A stretch of 64,000 nt of DNA, taken from Streptomyces sp. NBC_01244. Its GTDB lineage: Bacteria > Actinomycetota > Actinomycetes > Streptomycetales > Streptomycetaceae. The stretch covers positions 434,001 to 498,000 of the forward strand of contig NZ_CP108488.1 of assembly GCF_035987325.1 (NCBI RefSeq), read 5' to 3'. Within the stretch, counting starts at the first letter, position 1. Every line of letters starts with the position of its first letter. The notes below the pieces were generated by a model. The model saw nothing but the letters and a program-made list of their open reading frames with translations. It had not been told where the DNA came from and made no database searches. The position numbers and the translations under genes were made by a program. Shown here one piece after another: positions 42,847 through 51,813 of this stretch.

Positions 42847-42899
42847 GAGAGCGCTCTCAAGTGCCAAGGAACGTAAATCTCCTGAAACCTAGGTGTCAA
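42847..42899 (-). promoter_or_regulatory. GH81 promoter with downstream LacI-type operator
   Basis: On the minus strand TTGACA (42899-42894), a 17-bp spacer and TTACGT (42876-42871) form a good promoter. The operator gagagcgctctc (42847-42858) lies just downstream of the predicted transcription start and 40 bp before the GTG, a position suited to repression. Confidence 0.75.
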
Positions 42900-42955
42900 G
42901 AGAGCAGGCACAGCGGGCGGTTGGGCGTAACACCAAGCTGTTATGCGTTCGAGTC

Positions 42956-43012
42956 TTGACGGCGGGCGGGCGGTGGGGGACGCTCCAGACGCACGCACTG
43001 AGAGCGCTCTCA
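42956..43012 (+). promoter_or_regulatory. sugar-importer operon promoter with LacI-type operator
   Basis: TTGACG (42956-42961) has a weak -10 (gacgct) 17 bp on. It is followed by the perfect 14-bp palindrome tgagagcgctctca (42999-43012), which ends 38 bp before the substrate-binding protein ATG. The arrangement mirrors the divergent GH81 side. Confidence 0.7.
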
Positions 43013-43050
43013 AGGCGCTCGGTTCATCCCGAAGTCAAGGGAGGCTTCCC

Positions 43051-44355
43051 ATGCCCATCGCCCGAGCCGCCAAGAGAGCCACAGCCCGCCTCGGCGCGGT
43101 CGCCCTCACCGGGGCCCTCCTCGCCGCCTGTGGATCCGGCGCCTCACCGGACGCCTCCGACGGCGCGGGCGGAAAAGTCACCCTCACGGTCGACCTCTTC
43201 GGATCCTTCGGCTTCAAGGAGGCCGGGCTCTACGAGGAGTACCAGAAGCTCCACCCCAAGGTGACGATCAAGCAGAGCGACACCCAGGACGAGGCGGACT
43301 ACTGGAAGTCGCTCCAGACCCGCCTCGCGGGCGGCGGCGGTCTCGCGGACGTGCAGGGCGTCGAGGTGGGCAGGATCGCGTCGGTCACCCAGCAGCAGTC
43401 CGACAAGTTCCAGGACCTCAAGGAGTTCGGGGCCGACAAGCTCAAGGGCCAGTTCGCCGAGGCCAAGTGGTCGGCGGCGACCACGAAGGACGGCAAGGTC
43501 CTCGGCCTCGGCACGGACGTGGGCCCCGAGGCCATGTGCTACCGCACCGACCTCTTCAAGCAGGCCGGTCTCCCCACCGACCGCGAGGAGCTCGCGAAGA
43601 AGTGGTCCACGTGGGACGGCTACCTGGAGCTGGGCAAGGAGTACAAGAAGAAGGCACCCGCCCAGAGCGCCTGGCTGGACAGCATCGGATCCCTCTACGG
43701 GGTCATGATCGGCCAGGAGAAGGAGCGGTACTATGACGCCTCGGGCGAGTTGATCTACGAGAAGAACCCAGCGGTCAAGACGGCCTGGGACACCTCCGTC
43801 AAGGCGGCCGAGGCCGGCCTGAGCGCCAAGCTCGACCAGTGGTCGCCGCAGTGGAACCAGGCCTTCGCCGCCGGTTCGTTCGCCACCATTCCGTGCCCGG
43901 CCTGGATGCTCGGCTACGTCAAGGGCCAGGCCGGCGAGGCGGGCCAGGGCAAGTGGGACGTCGCCAAGCTGCCGGGCGGAGCGGGCAATTGGGGCGGCTC
44001 GTACCTGTCGATCCCGCGTGCGGCCAAGCACAAGGAAGAGGCGTACAAGCTGATCGAGTGGCTCACCGCGCCGGAGCAGCAGGCGAAGGTCTTCCAGAAG
44101 CAGGGCAACTTCCCCTCCTCGACGGGCGCGATCGCGAAGATCGCGGATGCCAAGGACCCGTACTTCTCGGGCGCCCCGATCGGCCAGATCTTCGGTGACG
44201 CGGCCAAGGAGTCCCCGGTCCAGGTGCTGGGCGTGCACGACCAGAACGTGATGCAGCAGTTGACGAACGCGCTGAGCGAGGTCGAGCGCAAGGGCGTCGC
44301 GTCGGACACCGCGTGGGAGACGGCGAAGAAGGGCGTGGCGAACGTGATCGGCTGA
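43051..44355 (+). CDS. sugar ABC transporter substrate-binding lipoprotein (CebE-like)
   Basis: 434 residues from ATG 43051, with gggagg upstream. The lipobox LLAACGS near residue 30 marks a lipoprotein. The family-1 sugar-binding fold follows (VTLTVDLFGSFGFKEAGLYE; GVEVGRIASVTQQQSDKFQD; AFAAGSFATIPCPAWMLGYV). It resembles CebE-type oligosaccharide receptors. In this operon it probably binds laminaribiose or other short beta-glucans released by the GH81 enzyme; the sugar is inferred from neighbours. No ATPase gene is present, so the importer likely shares the general MsiK ATPase, as is known for Streptomyces sugar transporters. Confidence 0.93.
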   Translation: MPIARAAKRATARLGAVALTGALLAACGSGASPDASDGAGGKVTLTVDLFGSFGFKEAGLYEEYQKLHPKVTIKQSDTQDEADYWKSLQTRLAGGGGLADVQGVEVGRIASVTQQQSDKFQDLKEFGADKLKGQFAEAKWSAATTKDGKVLGLGTDVGPEAMCYRTDLFKQAGLPTDREELAKKWSTWDGYLELGKEYKKKAPAQSAWLDSIGSLYGVMIGQEKERYYDASGELIYEKNPAVKTAWDTSVKAAEAGLSAKLDQWSPQWNQAFAAGSFATIPCPAWMLGYVKGQAGEAGQGKWDVAKLPGGAGNWGGSYLSIPRAAKHKEEAYKLIEWLTAPEQQAKVFQKQGNFPSSTGAIAKIADAKDPYFSGAPIGQIFGDAAKESPVQVLGVHDQNVMQQLTNALSEVERKGVASDTAWETAKKGVANVIG

Positions 44356-44510
44356 CCCCGGTCGCGGGGCCGGCCGCCGACGGCCGGGCCACCCGGGCAC
44401 CTCGGTGGACCGGCCGCGCCCCGGGCCCTCCCGCCCCCATAACTCCTCCTGCCCCCGCACCCGTCCTGCCCCGTGCCCCCTCCCGCCCCGATCCACCGAA
44501 GGGCCGCATC

Positions 44511-45518
44511 GTGTCCCCCACCTCCACCGCGAAGGCCGGACCCCGCCCGGCCGAAACCGGTCCCGGGTCCGCTCCCGGATCCGGTGCCGGGACCGGCCCG
44601 GACGACGGTCCTGCAGCCGCTCTCCGGCGTACCTGGCGCAAGGCCTCCCCCTACGCCTACATCGCCCCCTTCTTCACCCTGTTCCTGGCCTTCGGCCTCT
44701 TCCCGCTCCTCTACACGGCGTTCGTCTCCCTCTACCGCGTCGAGCTCCAGACGAGTGGCGAGATGCAGTGGCGGGGCATCGCCAACTACACCGCGCTCTT
44801 CGCCGACGAGTACTTCTGGATCTCGCTGCGCAACACGTTCACCATCGGCGTGCTGTCCACCGTGCCCCAGCTCGCGATGGCACTGGGCCTGGCGCACCTG
44901 CTCAACTACAAGCTGCGCGGCCGGACGTTCATCAGGACCGCCGTCCTGCTCCCCTACGCGACGTCCGTCGCCGCCGCCACGCTCGTCTTCGCCCAGCTCT
45001 TCGGCCGCGACTTCGGGCTGATCAACTACGTCATCGGACTCATCGGCGTCGACCCGGTGGACTGGCAGACGGGCACGGTCGCCTCACAGATCGCCGTATC
45101 GTCGATCGTGATCTGGCGCTGGACGGGCTACAACGCGCTGATCTACCTGGCGGGCATGCAGTCGATCCCGCACGAGCTGTACGAGGCCGCGGGGATGGAC
45201 GGGGCCTCTCGCTGGCGCCAGTTCATCCACGTGACCCTTCCCGGGCTGCGGCCGACCATCGTCTTCACGGTGATCATTTCGACGATCGGCGCGACCCAGC
45301 TCTTCGGTGAGCCGCTGCTGTTCGAGGGGTCGATCTCCGGCGGCATCTCACACCAGTACCAGACCCTCGGCCTGTACATGTACGAGCAGGGCTGGGGCTT
45401 CTTCCACCTGGGGCGGGCCGCGGCCATCGCCTGGGTGATGTTCGTCCTGATCGTGGTGCTCGTCGGGGTCAATGCCCTGATCGCGCGCCGCCGTGCACGC
45501 AAGGAGGCCGGCCGATGA
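44511..45518 (+). CDS. sugar ABC transporter permease (CebF/MalF-like)
   Basis: 335 residues from GTG 44511, with gaaggg 7 bp upstream; longer frames lack an RBS. A Pro/Gly-rich cytoplasmic tail of about 45 residues comes first, then six helices (YIAPFFTLFLAFGLFPLLYT; VLIVVLVGVNALIA at the end). The EAA loop LYEAAGMDGASRWRQFIHVT lies before the last helices and docks the ATPase. It overlaps the next permease gene by 4 bp. Confidence 0.93.
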   Translation: MSPTSTAKAGPRPAETGPGSAPGSGAGTGPDDGPAAALRRTWRKASPYAYIAPFFTLFLAFGLFPLLYTAFVSLYRVELQTSGEMQWRGIANYTALFADEYFWISLRNTFTIGVLSTVPQLAMALGLAHLLNYKLRGRTFIRTAVLLPYATSVAAATLVFAQLFGRDFGLINYVIGLIGVDPVDWQTGTVASQIAVSSIVIWRWTGYNALIYLAGMQSIPHELYEAAGMDGASRWRQFIHVTLPGLRPTIVFTVIISTIGATQLFGEPLLFEGSISGGISHQYQTLGLYMYEQGWGFFHLGRAAAIAWVMFVLIVVLVGVNALIARRRARKEAGR

Positions 45519-46435
45519 CCGCGCTCGCCCCACCGCCGACCTCGCCCGCGAAGCGCCGCCCTCCGCGGGAGCGGCCCGGCAAGCACCCCTGGCTCCGCAA
45601 GGGCAGCGGAGCCGGGAAGACGATGACGGGCGGCTGGATCGCCTACCTCATCCTCGGATTCGCGCTGCTGATCTCGGCGTTCCCCTTCTACTGGACGATC
45701 GTCGCGGCCAGCCGGTCCAACGCGGACCTGGCTCAGGTGCCGCCGAGCCTGCTGCCCGGCCCGAACCTGATGAAGAACGTCGAGGCGGTCCTCGAAGAGG
45801 CCGACATCGGCAAGGCCCTGCTGAACTCGCTGATCGTCTCCGGGGCCATCACCGTGGGCACGGTGCTCTCCTGCACGCTGGCCGGGTTCGCCTTCGCCAA
45901 GCTGAAGTTCCGGGGCCGGAGCGCGCTGCTGACCCTGACGATCGGGACGATGATGATCCCGCCGCAGCTCGGCGTGATCCCGCTGTTCATGCTGATCGCC
46001 GAACTCCAGTGGGTGAACCAGCTCCAGGCCGTGATCCTGCCGGGTCTGGTGTCGGCGTTCGGGGTGTTCTTCATGCGCCAGTACCTGATCCAGTCGTTGC
46101 CGGACGAACTGATCGAGGCGGCCCGCGTCGACGGGGCCTCCACGGCCCGCATCTTCTGGTCGATCGTGATCCCGATCGCGCGTCCGGGGATGGCGGTGCT
46201 CGGAATGCTCACGTTCATGACCGCGTGGAACGACTTCTTCTGGCCGGTCATCGCGCTGTCCTCACAGGAGCCGACCGTGCAGGTCGCCCTGCGGCAGCTC
46301 GGCGGCGGCTACGTCAACGACCAGTCGGTCATCATGGCCGGCACCCTGCTCGGCACCCTGCCGGTGCTGCTCGTCTTCGGCCTGCTGGGCCGGCAGATCG
46401 TCGGCGGCATCATGCAGGGCGCGGTGAAGGGCTGA
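45515..46435 (+). CDS. sugar ABC transporter permease (CebG/MalG-like)
   Basis: 306 residues. The ATG overlaps the stop of the previous permease gene (ATGA), so the two are coupled. Six helices are seen (WIAYLILGFALLISAFPFYW; GTMMIPPQLGVIPLFMLIAE), with the EAA loop LIEAARVDGASTARIFWSIV and the MalG-typical TAWNDFFWPVIAL near the end. It pairs with the upstream permease to form the membrane channel of the beta-glucoside importer. Confidence 0.93.
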   Translation: MTALAPPPTSPAKRRPPRERPGKHPWLRKGSGAGKTMTGGWIAYLILGFALLISAFPFYWTIVAASRSNADLAQVPPSLLPGPNLMKNVEAVLEEADIGKALLNSLIVSGAITVGTVLSCTLAGFAFAKLKFRGRSALLTLTIGTMMIPPQLGVIPLFMLIAELQWVNQLQAVILPGLVSAFGVFFMRQYLIQSLPDELIEAARVDGASTARIFWSIVIPIARPGMAVLGMLTFMTAWNDFFWPVIALSSQEPTVQVALRQLGGGYVNDQSVIMAGTLLGTLPVLLVFGLLGRQIVGGIMQGAVKG

Positions 46436-46525
46436 CGCGTTCCCGGGCGGCCACCTGCGAGAGCTCGGCCCCACCAGCCCCATCTGATCGTCCCCCCTCC
46501 TCCTACTCCCTGGAGTGTCCGTCTC

Positions 46526-47953
46526 ATGACCGCTGTCGATGCCCGCCCGGCGACCTCCACGGGCAACCGCCCCGAGACCGGGACGGGGCTCCGTTTCCCC
46601 ACCGGATTCCGTTGGGGCACGGCCACCGCCGCCTACCAGATCGAGGGAGCAGCCACCGAGAACGGCCGGACGCCTTCCATCTGGGACACCTTCAGCCGCA
46701 CCCCCGGCAAGGTCCGCAACGGTGACACCGGTGACATCGCCGCCGACCACCTGCACCGGATGCCGGACGACGTGAAGCTGATGAAGGAGCTCGGCGTCAC
46801 GGACTACCGCTTCTCCGTCTCCTGGCCCCGGGTCCAGCCGACGGGGCGGGGCCCGGCCGTGGAGCGCGGCCTGGACTTCTACCGCCGTCTGGTGGACGAG
46901 CTGCTGGCGAACGGCATCAGGCCGGTCGCGACGCTCTACCACTGGGACCTCCCACAAGAGCTGGAGGACGCGGGCGGCTGGCCTGAGCGGGACACCGCGC
47001 ACCGGTTCGCGGAGTACGCGGGCCTGGTGGCCCGGGCGCTGGGCGACCGGGTGACGACCTGGACGACGTTGAACGAGCCTTGGTGCGGGGCGTTCCTCGG
47101 GTACGGGAACGGGGTCCACGCCCCCGGCCGCACCAGCGACCTCGCCGCGCTGCGAGCCGCCCACCACTTCAACCTGGCACACGGCGGCGCGGCCCGCGTC
47201 CTGCGTGACCGGCTCCCGTCCACCGCCGAGATCTCCCTGACCCTGAACCTCCATGCCCTGCGCCCGCTGACGGACACCGCGGCGGACCGGGACGCGGTGC
47301 GCCGGATCGACGCGGTGGCGAACCGGATCTTCGTGGACCCGGTCTTCCACGGGCGGCTGCCGCAGGACCTGGTGGAGGACACGGCGGGGGTGACGGACTG
47401 GTCGTTCGTCCGGGACGGCGACCTGGACGTCACGTCCACCCCGATCGACTCGCTGGGCATCAACTACTACTCCCCCAGCGTGGTTTCGGCGGGCTCCTCC
47501 ACTTCCCCCGCCCCCTGGGCGGGCGCCGAGGAGCATGTGGCGTTCACCCCGGCGGCGGGCCCGCGCACGGCGATGGACTGGCCGGTGGACGCGAACGGCC
47601 TGTACGAGTTGCTGACCCGGCTGCGCGACGAACTCCCGCACCTCCCGCTCCTGGTGACGGAGAACGGGGCGGCGTACGACGACTACGCGGACCCGGAGGG
47701 GCAGGTCCACGACCCGGAGCGGGTGGCGTACCTCGACGCGCACCTGACGGCCGTCCACCGGGCGATCCAGGACGGCGTGGACGTACGCGGCTACTTCCTG
47801 TGGAGCCTGCTGGACAACTTCGAGTGGTCGTACGGCTACAGCAAGCGCTTCGGCATCGTCCACGTGGACTTCGCGTCCCAGCGCCGGACGGTGAAGGACA
47901 GTGCGCGGTGGTACGCGGGGGTGATCGCGCGGGGCGGGCTGGCGCGGGACTGA
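46526..47953 (+). CDS. GH1 beta-glucosidase
   Basis: 475 residues, no signal peptide, so cytoplasmic. GH1 landmarks: [20 protein letters not shown] at the N-terminus, the acid/base Glu in [14 protein letters not shown], and the nucleophile Glu in [12 protein letters not shown]. The sugar-binding end is [20 protein letters not shown]. It resembles BglC of cellobiose loci. It is the last gene of the importer operon (90 bp after the permease) and would split the imported beta-linked disaccharides into glucose. The operon ends in the hairpin at 47971-47997. Confidence 0.94.
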   Translation: MTAVDARPATSTGNRPETGTGLRFPTGFRWGTATAAYQIEGAATENGRTPSIWDTFSRTPGKVRNGDTGDIAADHLHRMPDDVKLMKELGVTDYRFSVSWPRVQPTGRGPAVERGLDFYRRLVDELLANGIRPVATLYHWDLPQELEDAGGWPERDTAHRFAEYAGLVARALGDRVTTWTTLNEPWCGAFLGYGNGVHAPGRTSDLAALRAAHHFNLAHGGAARVLRDRLPSTAEISLTLNLHALRPLTDTAADRDAVRRIDAVANRIFVDPVFHGRLPQDLVEDTAGVTDWSFVRDGDLDVTSTPIDSLGINYYSPSVVSAGSSTSPAPWAGAEEHVAFTPAAGPRTAMDWPVDANGLYELLTRLRDELPHLPLLVTENGAAYDDYADPEGQVHDPERVAYLDAHLTAVHRAIQDGVDVRGYFLWSLLDNFEWSYGYSKRFGIVHVDFASQRRTVKDSARWYAGVIARGGLARD

Positions 47954-47970
47954 GGGGATCTCCTCCGCTC

Positions 47971-47997
47971 GCGGCCCTGGGAACCTCCCGGGGCCGC
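47971..47997 (+). terminator. terminator of the beta-glucan operon
   Basis: A 12-bp stem (gcggccctggga with tcccggggccgc, one T-G wobble) and a 3-nt loop lie 18 bp past the GH1 stop. Confidence 0.75.
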
Positions 47998-48017
47998 CCG
48001 CGTCGTAGTCTCGGGCC

Positions 48018-48344
48018 GTGCACGAAAACGAGATCAAACTCAAAGCCATCGCCGCGCTCACCGCACTGCGCGCGGATGTCGGCGAAGGCCTCGCCTCCGA
48101 TCTGCTCGCGGAAGTGACCCCCAGTCACTTCCTGGTGCCGGAGGGAGCCGCCCCCGAGGAGATCGGCGGCGCCGTGCTCGATCAGCTCTCCGCGCCCCTG
48201 AGCGCTCTGGTCAACGGTTTCATCGCCGCCTTCGCGGCGGTCGCCTACGCGTACGACGAAACCGGCGCGGAGCCCGGTACCGACGCGATCCTGCAGGAAC
48301 TCGCTCTGCGTCTCGCCCGCGAGGAAGGTCAGCAGCAGCCCTGA
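48018..48344 (+). CDS. hypothetical protein, 108 residues
   Basis: GTG 48018 start. It is mostly helical: KLKAIAALTALRADVGEGLA at the N-terminus, a middle segment SALVNGFIAAFAAVAYAYDE and an acidic end. It is acidic overall, with no signal peptide or Cys. Codon use is coding-like with strong GC3. The RBS is weak, so the start is provisional. The family is not recognised. Confidence 0.6.
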   Translation: MHENEIKLKAIAALTALRADVGEGLASDLLAEVTPSHFLVPEGAAPEEIGGAVLDQLSAPLSALVNGFIAAFAAVAYAYDETGAEPGTDAILQELALRLAREEGQQQP

Positions 48345-48825
48345 CCGTCACCCGGCCGCCCGCCGGGGCCGACCAGCGGACCATGGCGCCGCCGGGGTGA
48401 ATCCTGCGGGCTCGGCCCGTCCGTATGGCCGTGGGCTGCGAATCCCCCAAGGACCGCCAGGTCACCGACCTCGCCCTCCCGCTGAACCAGGGCTGACGAC
48501 GTCCGGGCGTCCGCGGGCCGCTCGGCGGCGCGGCCGCGGGCGGTCGGCCGCTCCCCGCCCAGTTCCCTGAGATGCGTGAGGCCCAGGTGTGTGCCTAGCC
48601 TGGTGGGAGGAGGGCCGCACCGTGGGAAGCATCCGGATCGCGAGGCACTCCGAAGCTCTGTCACGCACCTCGCTCGTGCGTTTCCCGTGCAGGGCTCACC
48701 CCGCGGGCCGGGAGACCTGCCTCCTGGACCCATGCGCCGGACCCCCCAAGCCCCCGCAGGTCTCCGACCCGAGAACCGACCGATGTCCGCCGCGGTAGTA
48801 GTGGGCAGCGAGAAAGGTTTGAACC
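48345..48825. other. 481-bp intergenic region, no gene recognised
   Basis: No frame with an RBS or recognisable protein is seen on either strand. The GC-rich first half carries no clear signal. The second half leads into the small secreted peptide gene and has a TAGCCT -10-like hexamer at 48595-48600. Confidence 0.4.
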
Positions 48826-49068
48826 ATGCAAGCACTGCGAGTGAAGAGGCTTTTCGCAGTATCCGCCATCGGCGTTCTGATGGCCGGCGGCGCTGCCATC
48901 GGCGCAGCCGGTACGGCTGCGGCGTCCGTCCCCACGCATTCGACCACCTACGTCACCGGTGGTGGTTGGGACGACGACGATTACGGCTACAACCACCACG
49001 GCTGGCATGACAACGATGACGACTGGGGCGGTTACGGCCACCACGACCGCGGCGGCCACGGCTGCTGA
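48826..49068 (+). CDS. small secreted His/Asp/Gly/Trp-rich peptide
   Basis: 80 residues from ATG 48826, with aaagg 8 bp upstream. Residues 1 to about 34 are a signal peptide (RLFAVSAIGVLMAGGAAIGA... AAA). The mature 45 residues are low-complexity: GGGWDDDDYGYNHHGWHDND, then DDWGGYGHHDRGGHGC. They hold seven His, eleven Asp and a single C-terminal Cys. This suggests metal binding or a wall-associated role, but no family is recognised. It is monocistronic, with a clear terminator at 49091-49123. Confidence 0.75.
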   Translation: MQALRVKRLFAVSAIGVLMAGGAAIGAAGTAAASVPTHSTTYVTGGGWDDDDYGYNHHGWHDNDDDWGGYGHHDRGGHGC

Positions 49069-49090
49069 ACATCGGCCTACCCACAACGAA

Positions 49091-49123
49091 CTGGCTGACG
49101 TCGGAGTGCCCGACGTCAGCCAG
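49091..49123 (+). terminator. terminator after the His/Asp-rich peptide gene
   Basis: A 14-bp perfect stem (ctggctgacgtcgg and its complement) has a 5-nt loop, 23 bp past the stop. Confidence 0.85.
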
Positions 49124-49160
49124 GGCGTGTCAGTCGCGGAGCCGGCTGTATCCAGCCCGG

Positions 49161-49358
49161 TCAGCGGGCATGGTTCTGGATCCCGTGCTGCGGGGGAATT
49201 CGGGGCAACCGGGGCCCCGTGGTGCGGCGGTGGGTGGCCCGGCGCCGACGGGGGCGGCCCGGAAAGGCGTTGTTCCGGACGGGCGCGTTGGGTGCCAAGG
49301 CCAGGAGAGCGATCAGTGCGGGGACCGCGACGAGGATGAGCACGGTGACGAGGGTCAT
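49161..49358 (-). CDS. possible small membrane protein, 65 residues
   Basis: ATG 49358 has GCAGGA just upstream. The first 25 residues form one hydrophobic helix (TLVTVLILVAVPALIALLAL). The rest is basic and Pro/Arg-rich (GRPRRRRATHRRTTGPRLPR), ending in HAR. It could be a small membrane-anchored protein with a cationic cytoplasmic tail. No homology is recognised and the gene could be spurious. Confidence 0.4.
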   Translation of the reverse strand: MTLVTVLILVAVPALIALLALAPNAPVRNNAFPGRPRRRRATHRRTTGPRLPRIPPQHGIQNHAR

Positions 49359-49770
49359 GTTCCTGCCTTCCGTCCGGTACTGACTGCCTGTCACTACTTG
49401 GTGTAACCGGTATTCGGGTCGGTAAACACGGTAGGTGACCAACGGGCTCCCACCCGAGGGGGAACCGGATGGCTCCCCCTCGGTGCGAGTGGACGGGCAC
49501 GGGCCGGCTCACATGGGTGTGAGGGCCGTGTCGTCGTTGCCGAACGGCAGATCGATTGCCGGAGGAACGTACAAAGAATGGTGTGGCAACGAAACACACG
49601 CGTCCGCAACGCCCTGTGACGGGCGCATGGATGGCAATGCGGCCGGATCGCCCTCGGAAGCGGTCCGGCCCCGCTCGAAGGACAAGGACCACCATGCGAT
49701 GGACACCTCGCCCCTGGCCGGTCGCCGCCTGCCGGCCCTTCGCCTGGTCGCCGCCACAGGAGTCCGGCCG
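49359..49770. other. 412-bp region upstream of the sigma factor gene
   Basis: It holds a hairpin at 49454-49483 (9-bp stem ccgaggggg with a 12-nt loop), which may be a terminator or a 5'-UTR structure. An in-frame extension of the sigma factor frame runs back to 49435, with a possible ATG at 49699 but a poor RBS. No separate gene is recognised. Confidence 0.4.
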
Positions 49771-50358
49771 GTGAACGAACCGCACCCGTCCGGCGCCCGC
49801 CCGGGTACCGCTCCCAGCGACCTCGGCGACGTCATGCAGAGGGTCGCGCGCGGCGACAAGGAGGCCTTCTCCGCCCTCTACGACGCCCTGGCACCGATGG
49901 TGTTCGGGCTCGTGGTCAAAGTCCTACGGGACCGGGCGCAGTCGGAGGAGGTCGCGCAGGAGGTCATGATCGACCTGTGGCGGCAGGCAGCGCGCTACCG
50001 GCCCGGGGCGGGCAGCGTCCGTACCTGGGCGGCGACGATCGCTCACCGGCGTGCTGTGGACCGGGTGCGCTCCGCCCAGGCTTCAGCCGACCGTGAGCAG
50101 GCTCAGGCCTCCCGCGAGCACCGGACGGCGTACGACGAGGTCGCCGAGCAGGTCGAGACCCGGCTGGAGAGCGAACAGGTCCGGCGGTGTCTGCGCGGCC
50201 TGACCGAGCTCCAGCGCCAGGCCGTGACCCTCGCCTACTACGGGGGCCTGACCTACCGTGAAGTCTCCGAAGCGCTCCACGCACCGCTTCCCACCATCAA
50301 GACACGCATGCGCGACGGGCTGATCCGGCTGCGCGACTGCATGGGGGTGACCACATGA
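49771..50358 (+). CDS. sigK: ECF sigma factor, SigK type
   Basis: 195 residues from GTG 49771, chosen because AGGAG lies 8 bp upstream; ATG 49699 would add 24 residues but has a poor RBS. Region 2: FSALYDALAPMVFGLVVKVL, then AQSEEVAQEVMIDLWRQA and VRTWAATIAHRRAVDRVRSA. Region 4: LTELQRQAVTLAYYGGLTYR, then PLPTIKTRMRDGLIRL. The pattern LAYYGGLTY matches mycobacterial SigK. It overlaps the anti-sigma gene by 4 bp, so the pair is coupled. SigK-type factors are released when their membrane anti-sigma factor is cleaved. Confidence 0.92.
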   Translation: MNEPHPSGARPGTAPSDLGDVMQRVARGDKEAFSALYDALAPMVFGLVVKVLRDRAQSEEVAQEVMIDLWRQAARYRPGAGSVRTWAATIAHRRAVDRVRSAQASADREQAQASREHRTAYDEVAEQVETRLESEQVRRCLRGLTELQRQAVTLAYYGGLTYREVSEALHAPLPTIKTRMRDGLIRLRDCMGVTT

Positions 50359-51107
50359 GGCAGCACCATTGCGACGTTCACTCCCTCGCCGCCGCCCACG
50401 CCCTCAACGCTCTGGATCCCGCCGAGCGGCAGTTGTTCACCGACCACCTCGCCCAGTGCGAGGCCTGCCGGCAGGAGACGGCCGAGTTCGAGGCCACCGC
50501 CGCGCGCTTGGGGTCCGCCGCGGCCCAGGCTCCTCCGGCCGCGATGAGGCAGCAGACCATGGCCGCCGTTCAGGGCCTACGCCAACTGCCCCCGCCCCTT
50601 CCCGCCAACGCGTCGGCGAACACCTTCGGCAGCCTCCTGCGACGCCGGGTGGTCCCCTTCGCACTGGCGGCCAGCCTGGCCGCCGCCGCCTCGTTCGCCG
50701 GGCTGGCCGCCTGGGAGCATCGGGAAAGCAAGGACTTCGAGCAGCGGGCACGGCAGGCCGAAGGGCGACTCGACCAGATCAGCACCGTCCTGGCCGCACC
50801 CGACGCCCGCACGGCCCATGGCCGGGCCGGCAACGGCGCCCTCACCACGGTCGTCGCTTCCCGGCAGCAGAACAAGGCCGTCTTCACGGCGAGCGGCCTG
50901 CCCGCACCGGCGCCCGGCCAGACCTACCAGCTCTGGCTCGACCACGACGGCTCCATGCGCCCGGCCGGGTTCATCCACCAGGACGGCACCGTGCTCATCC
51001 GGGGCGACAGCAGCGGCGCCGGCGCGGTCGGTCTCACCCTCGAGCCCGCGGGAGGGTCCGCGCAGCCCACCACCACCCCCCTCCTCCTGATGCCCCTGCC
51101 CACCTGA
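50355..51107 (+). CDS. rskA: membrane anti-sigma-K factor, RskA type
   Basis: 250 residues. The N-terminus holds the zinc-associated anti-sigma motif FTDHLAQCEACRQ (H-x3-C-x2-C), which binds the sigma factor. A single membrane helix lies near residues 98-120 (VVPFALAASLAAAASFAGLA). The extracytoplasmic RskA domain has QQNKAVFTASGLPAPAPGQT, then YQLWLDHDGSMRPAGF. It is coupled to sigK by the ATGA overlap. It keeps SigK inactive until regulated proteolysis. The proteases and signal are not in the window. Confidence 0.92.
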   Translation: MRQHHCDVHSLAAAHALNALDPAERQLFTDHLAQCEACRQETAEFEATAARLGSAAAQAPPAAMRQQTMAAVQGLRQLPPPLPANASANTFGSLLRRRVVPFALAASLAAAASFAGLAAWEHRESKDFEQRARQAEGRLDQISTVLAAPDARTAHGRAGNGALTTVVASRQQNKAVFTASGLPAPAPGQTYQLWLDHDGSMRPAGFIHQDGTVLIRGDSSGAGAVGLTLEPAGGSAQPTTTPLLLMPLPT

Positions 51108-51113
51108 GCGGAC

Positions 51114-51147
51114 GCGGAGAGGGCCCGTGTGGCCGGGCCCTCTGCGC
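51114..51147 (+). terminator. terminator of the sigK-rskA operon
   Basis: The stem is agagggccc with gggccctct (9 bp perfect, extended by three pairs past one mismatch), 6 bp after the rskA stop. Confidence 0.75.
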
Positions 51148-51235
51148 CCCGGGTCAGGACCCGGCGCCATGAAGAGCTCCTCCTCATGCCTCAACCTGGT
51201 GATGCGAAGCCCCAAGCCCACCGGATGGGTGCGCG

Positions 51236-51379
51236 TCAGTGGGCAGACCCTCCGAATTCGGCGTGCTGCGGGTGGAAGGCGTACTCCGCCTCGTCTTGTG
51301 AGGGCGGAGCCGGGAAGGAGACCTGTCGTGCCTCCGCCCGTGCCTGGGCCAGGAGACGCTCGAACTCTTCGTCGGTCAT
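51236..51379 (-). CDS. possible small protein, 47 residues
   Basis: ATG 51379 has GAGGTGAG upstream. It begins MTDEEFERLLAQARAEARQ, an acidic amphipathic helix, then SFPAPPSQDEAEYAFHPQHA. Soluble, no Cys. The family is not recognised; the start context and composition suggest a real small gene. Confidence 0.45.
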   Translation of the reverse strand: MTDEEFERLLAQARAEARQVSFPAPPSQDEAEYAFHPQHAEFGGSAH

Positions 51380-51540
51380 GGGGCTCACCTCGCAGCGTTC
51401 TCTATGCGGGTGATTCGCGGCCGAACCCTTGCCGGATGGGCGTGTTCCGGCCGTGGGTGCCACTTGGGCTGCTTCGCCGCATCGTGGGCCGAGCGGGTCG
51501 TCTGCCGTCACGTGTGAAGGCAACGGTCGTTGGCCCCGAC

Positions 51541-51813
51541 ATGACTGACCTCATGGTGCAGATTCCGGCTGCCTGGCTTGCCCGGGTGTTCCTCTCGCTG
51601 CGGCGTGGCTCGTCGCAGGACGCGCACGCCCTTGCGGCGGAGCTGCGGCCGTTCACGGAGAAGCCGGGCCAGCGGGTACCGGTGCCCAGGGCGACGGTGC
51701 TGCGCACCGAGCTCGCCCTGCGCGGGGAGCTGCTGCAGGTGAACGAGGACGGACGACGCCAAAGGCTCGCCGAGGAAGCCGAGTACCTGATCAACGCCCG
51801 CCTGGCGCAGTAG
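51541..51813 (+). CDS. hypothetical protein, 90 residues
   Basis: ATG 51541. Mostly helical and charged: MVQIPAAWLARVFLSLRRGS at the N-terminus, then VPRATVLRTELALRGELLQV, and AEEAEYLINARLAQ at the end. The frame is open far upstream, so the start is uncertain, and the RBS is weak. No family is recognised. Confidence 0.45.
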   Translation: MTDLMVQIPAAWLARVFLSLRRGSSQDAHALAAELRPFTEKPGQRVPVPRATVLRTELALRGELLQVNEDGRRQRLAEEAEYLINARLAQ

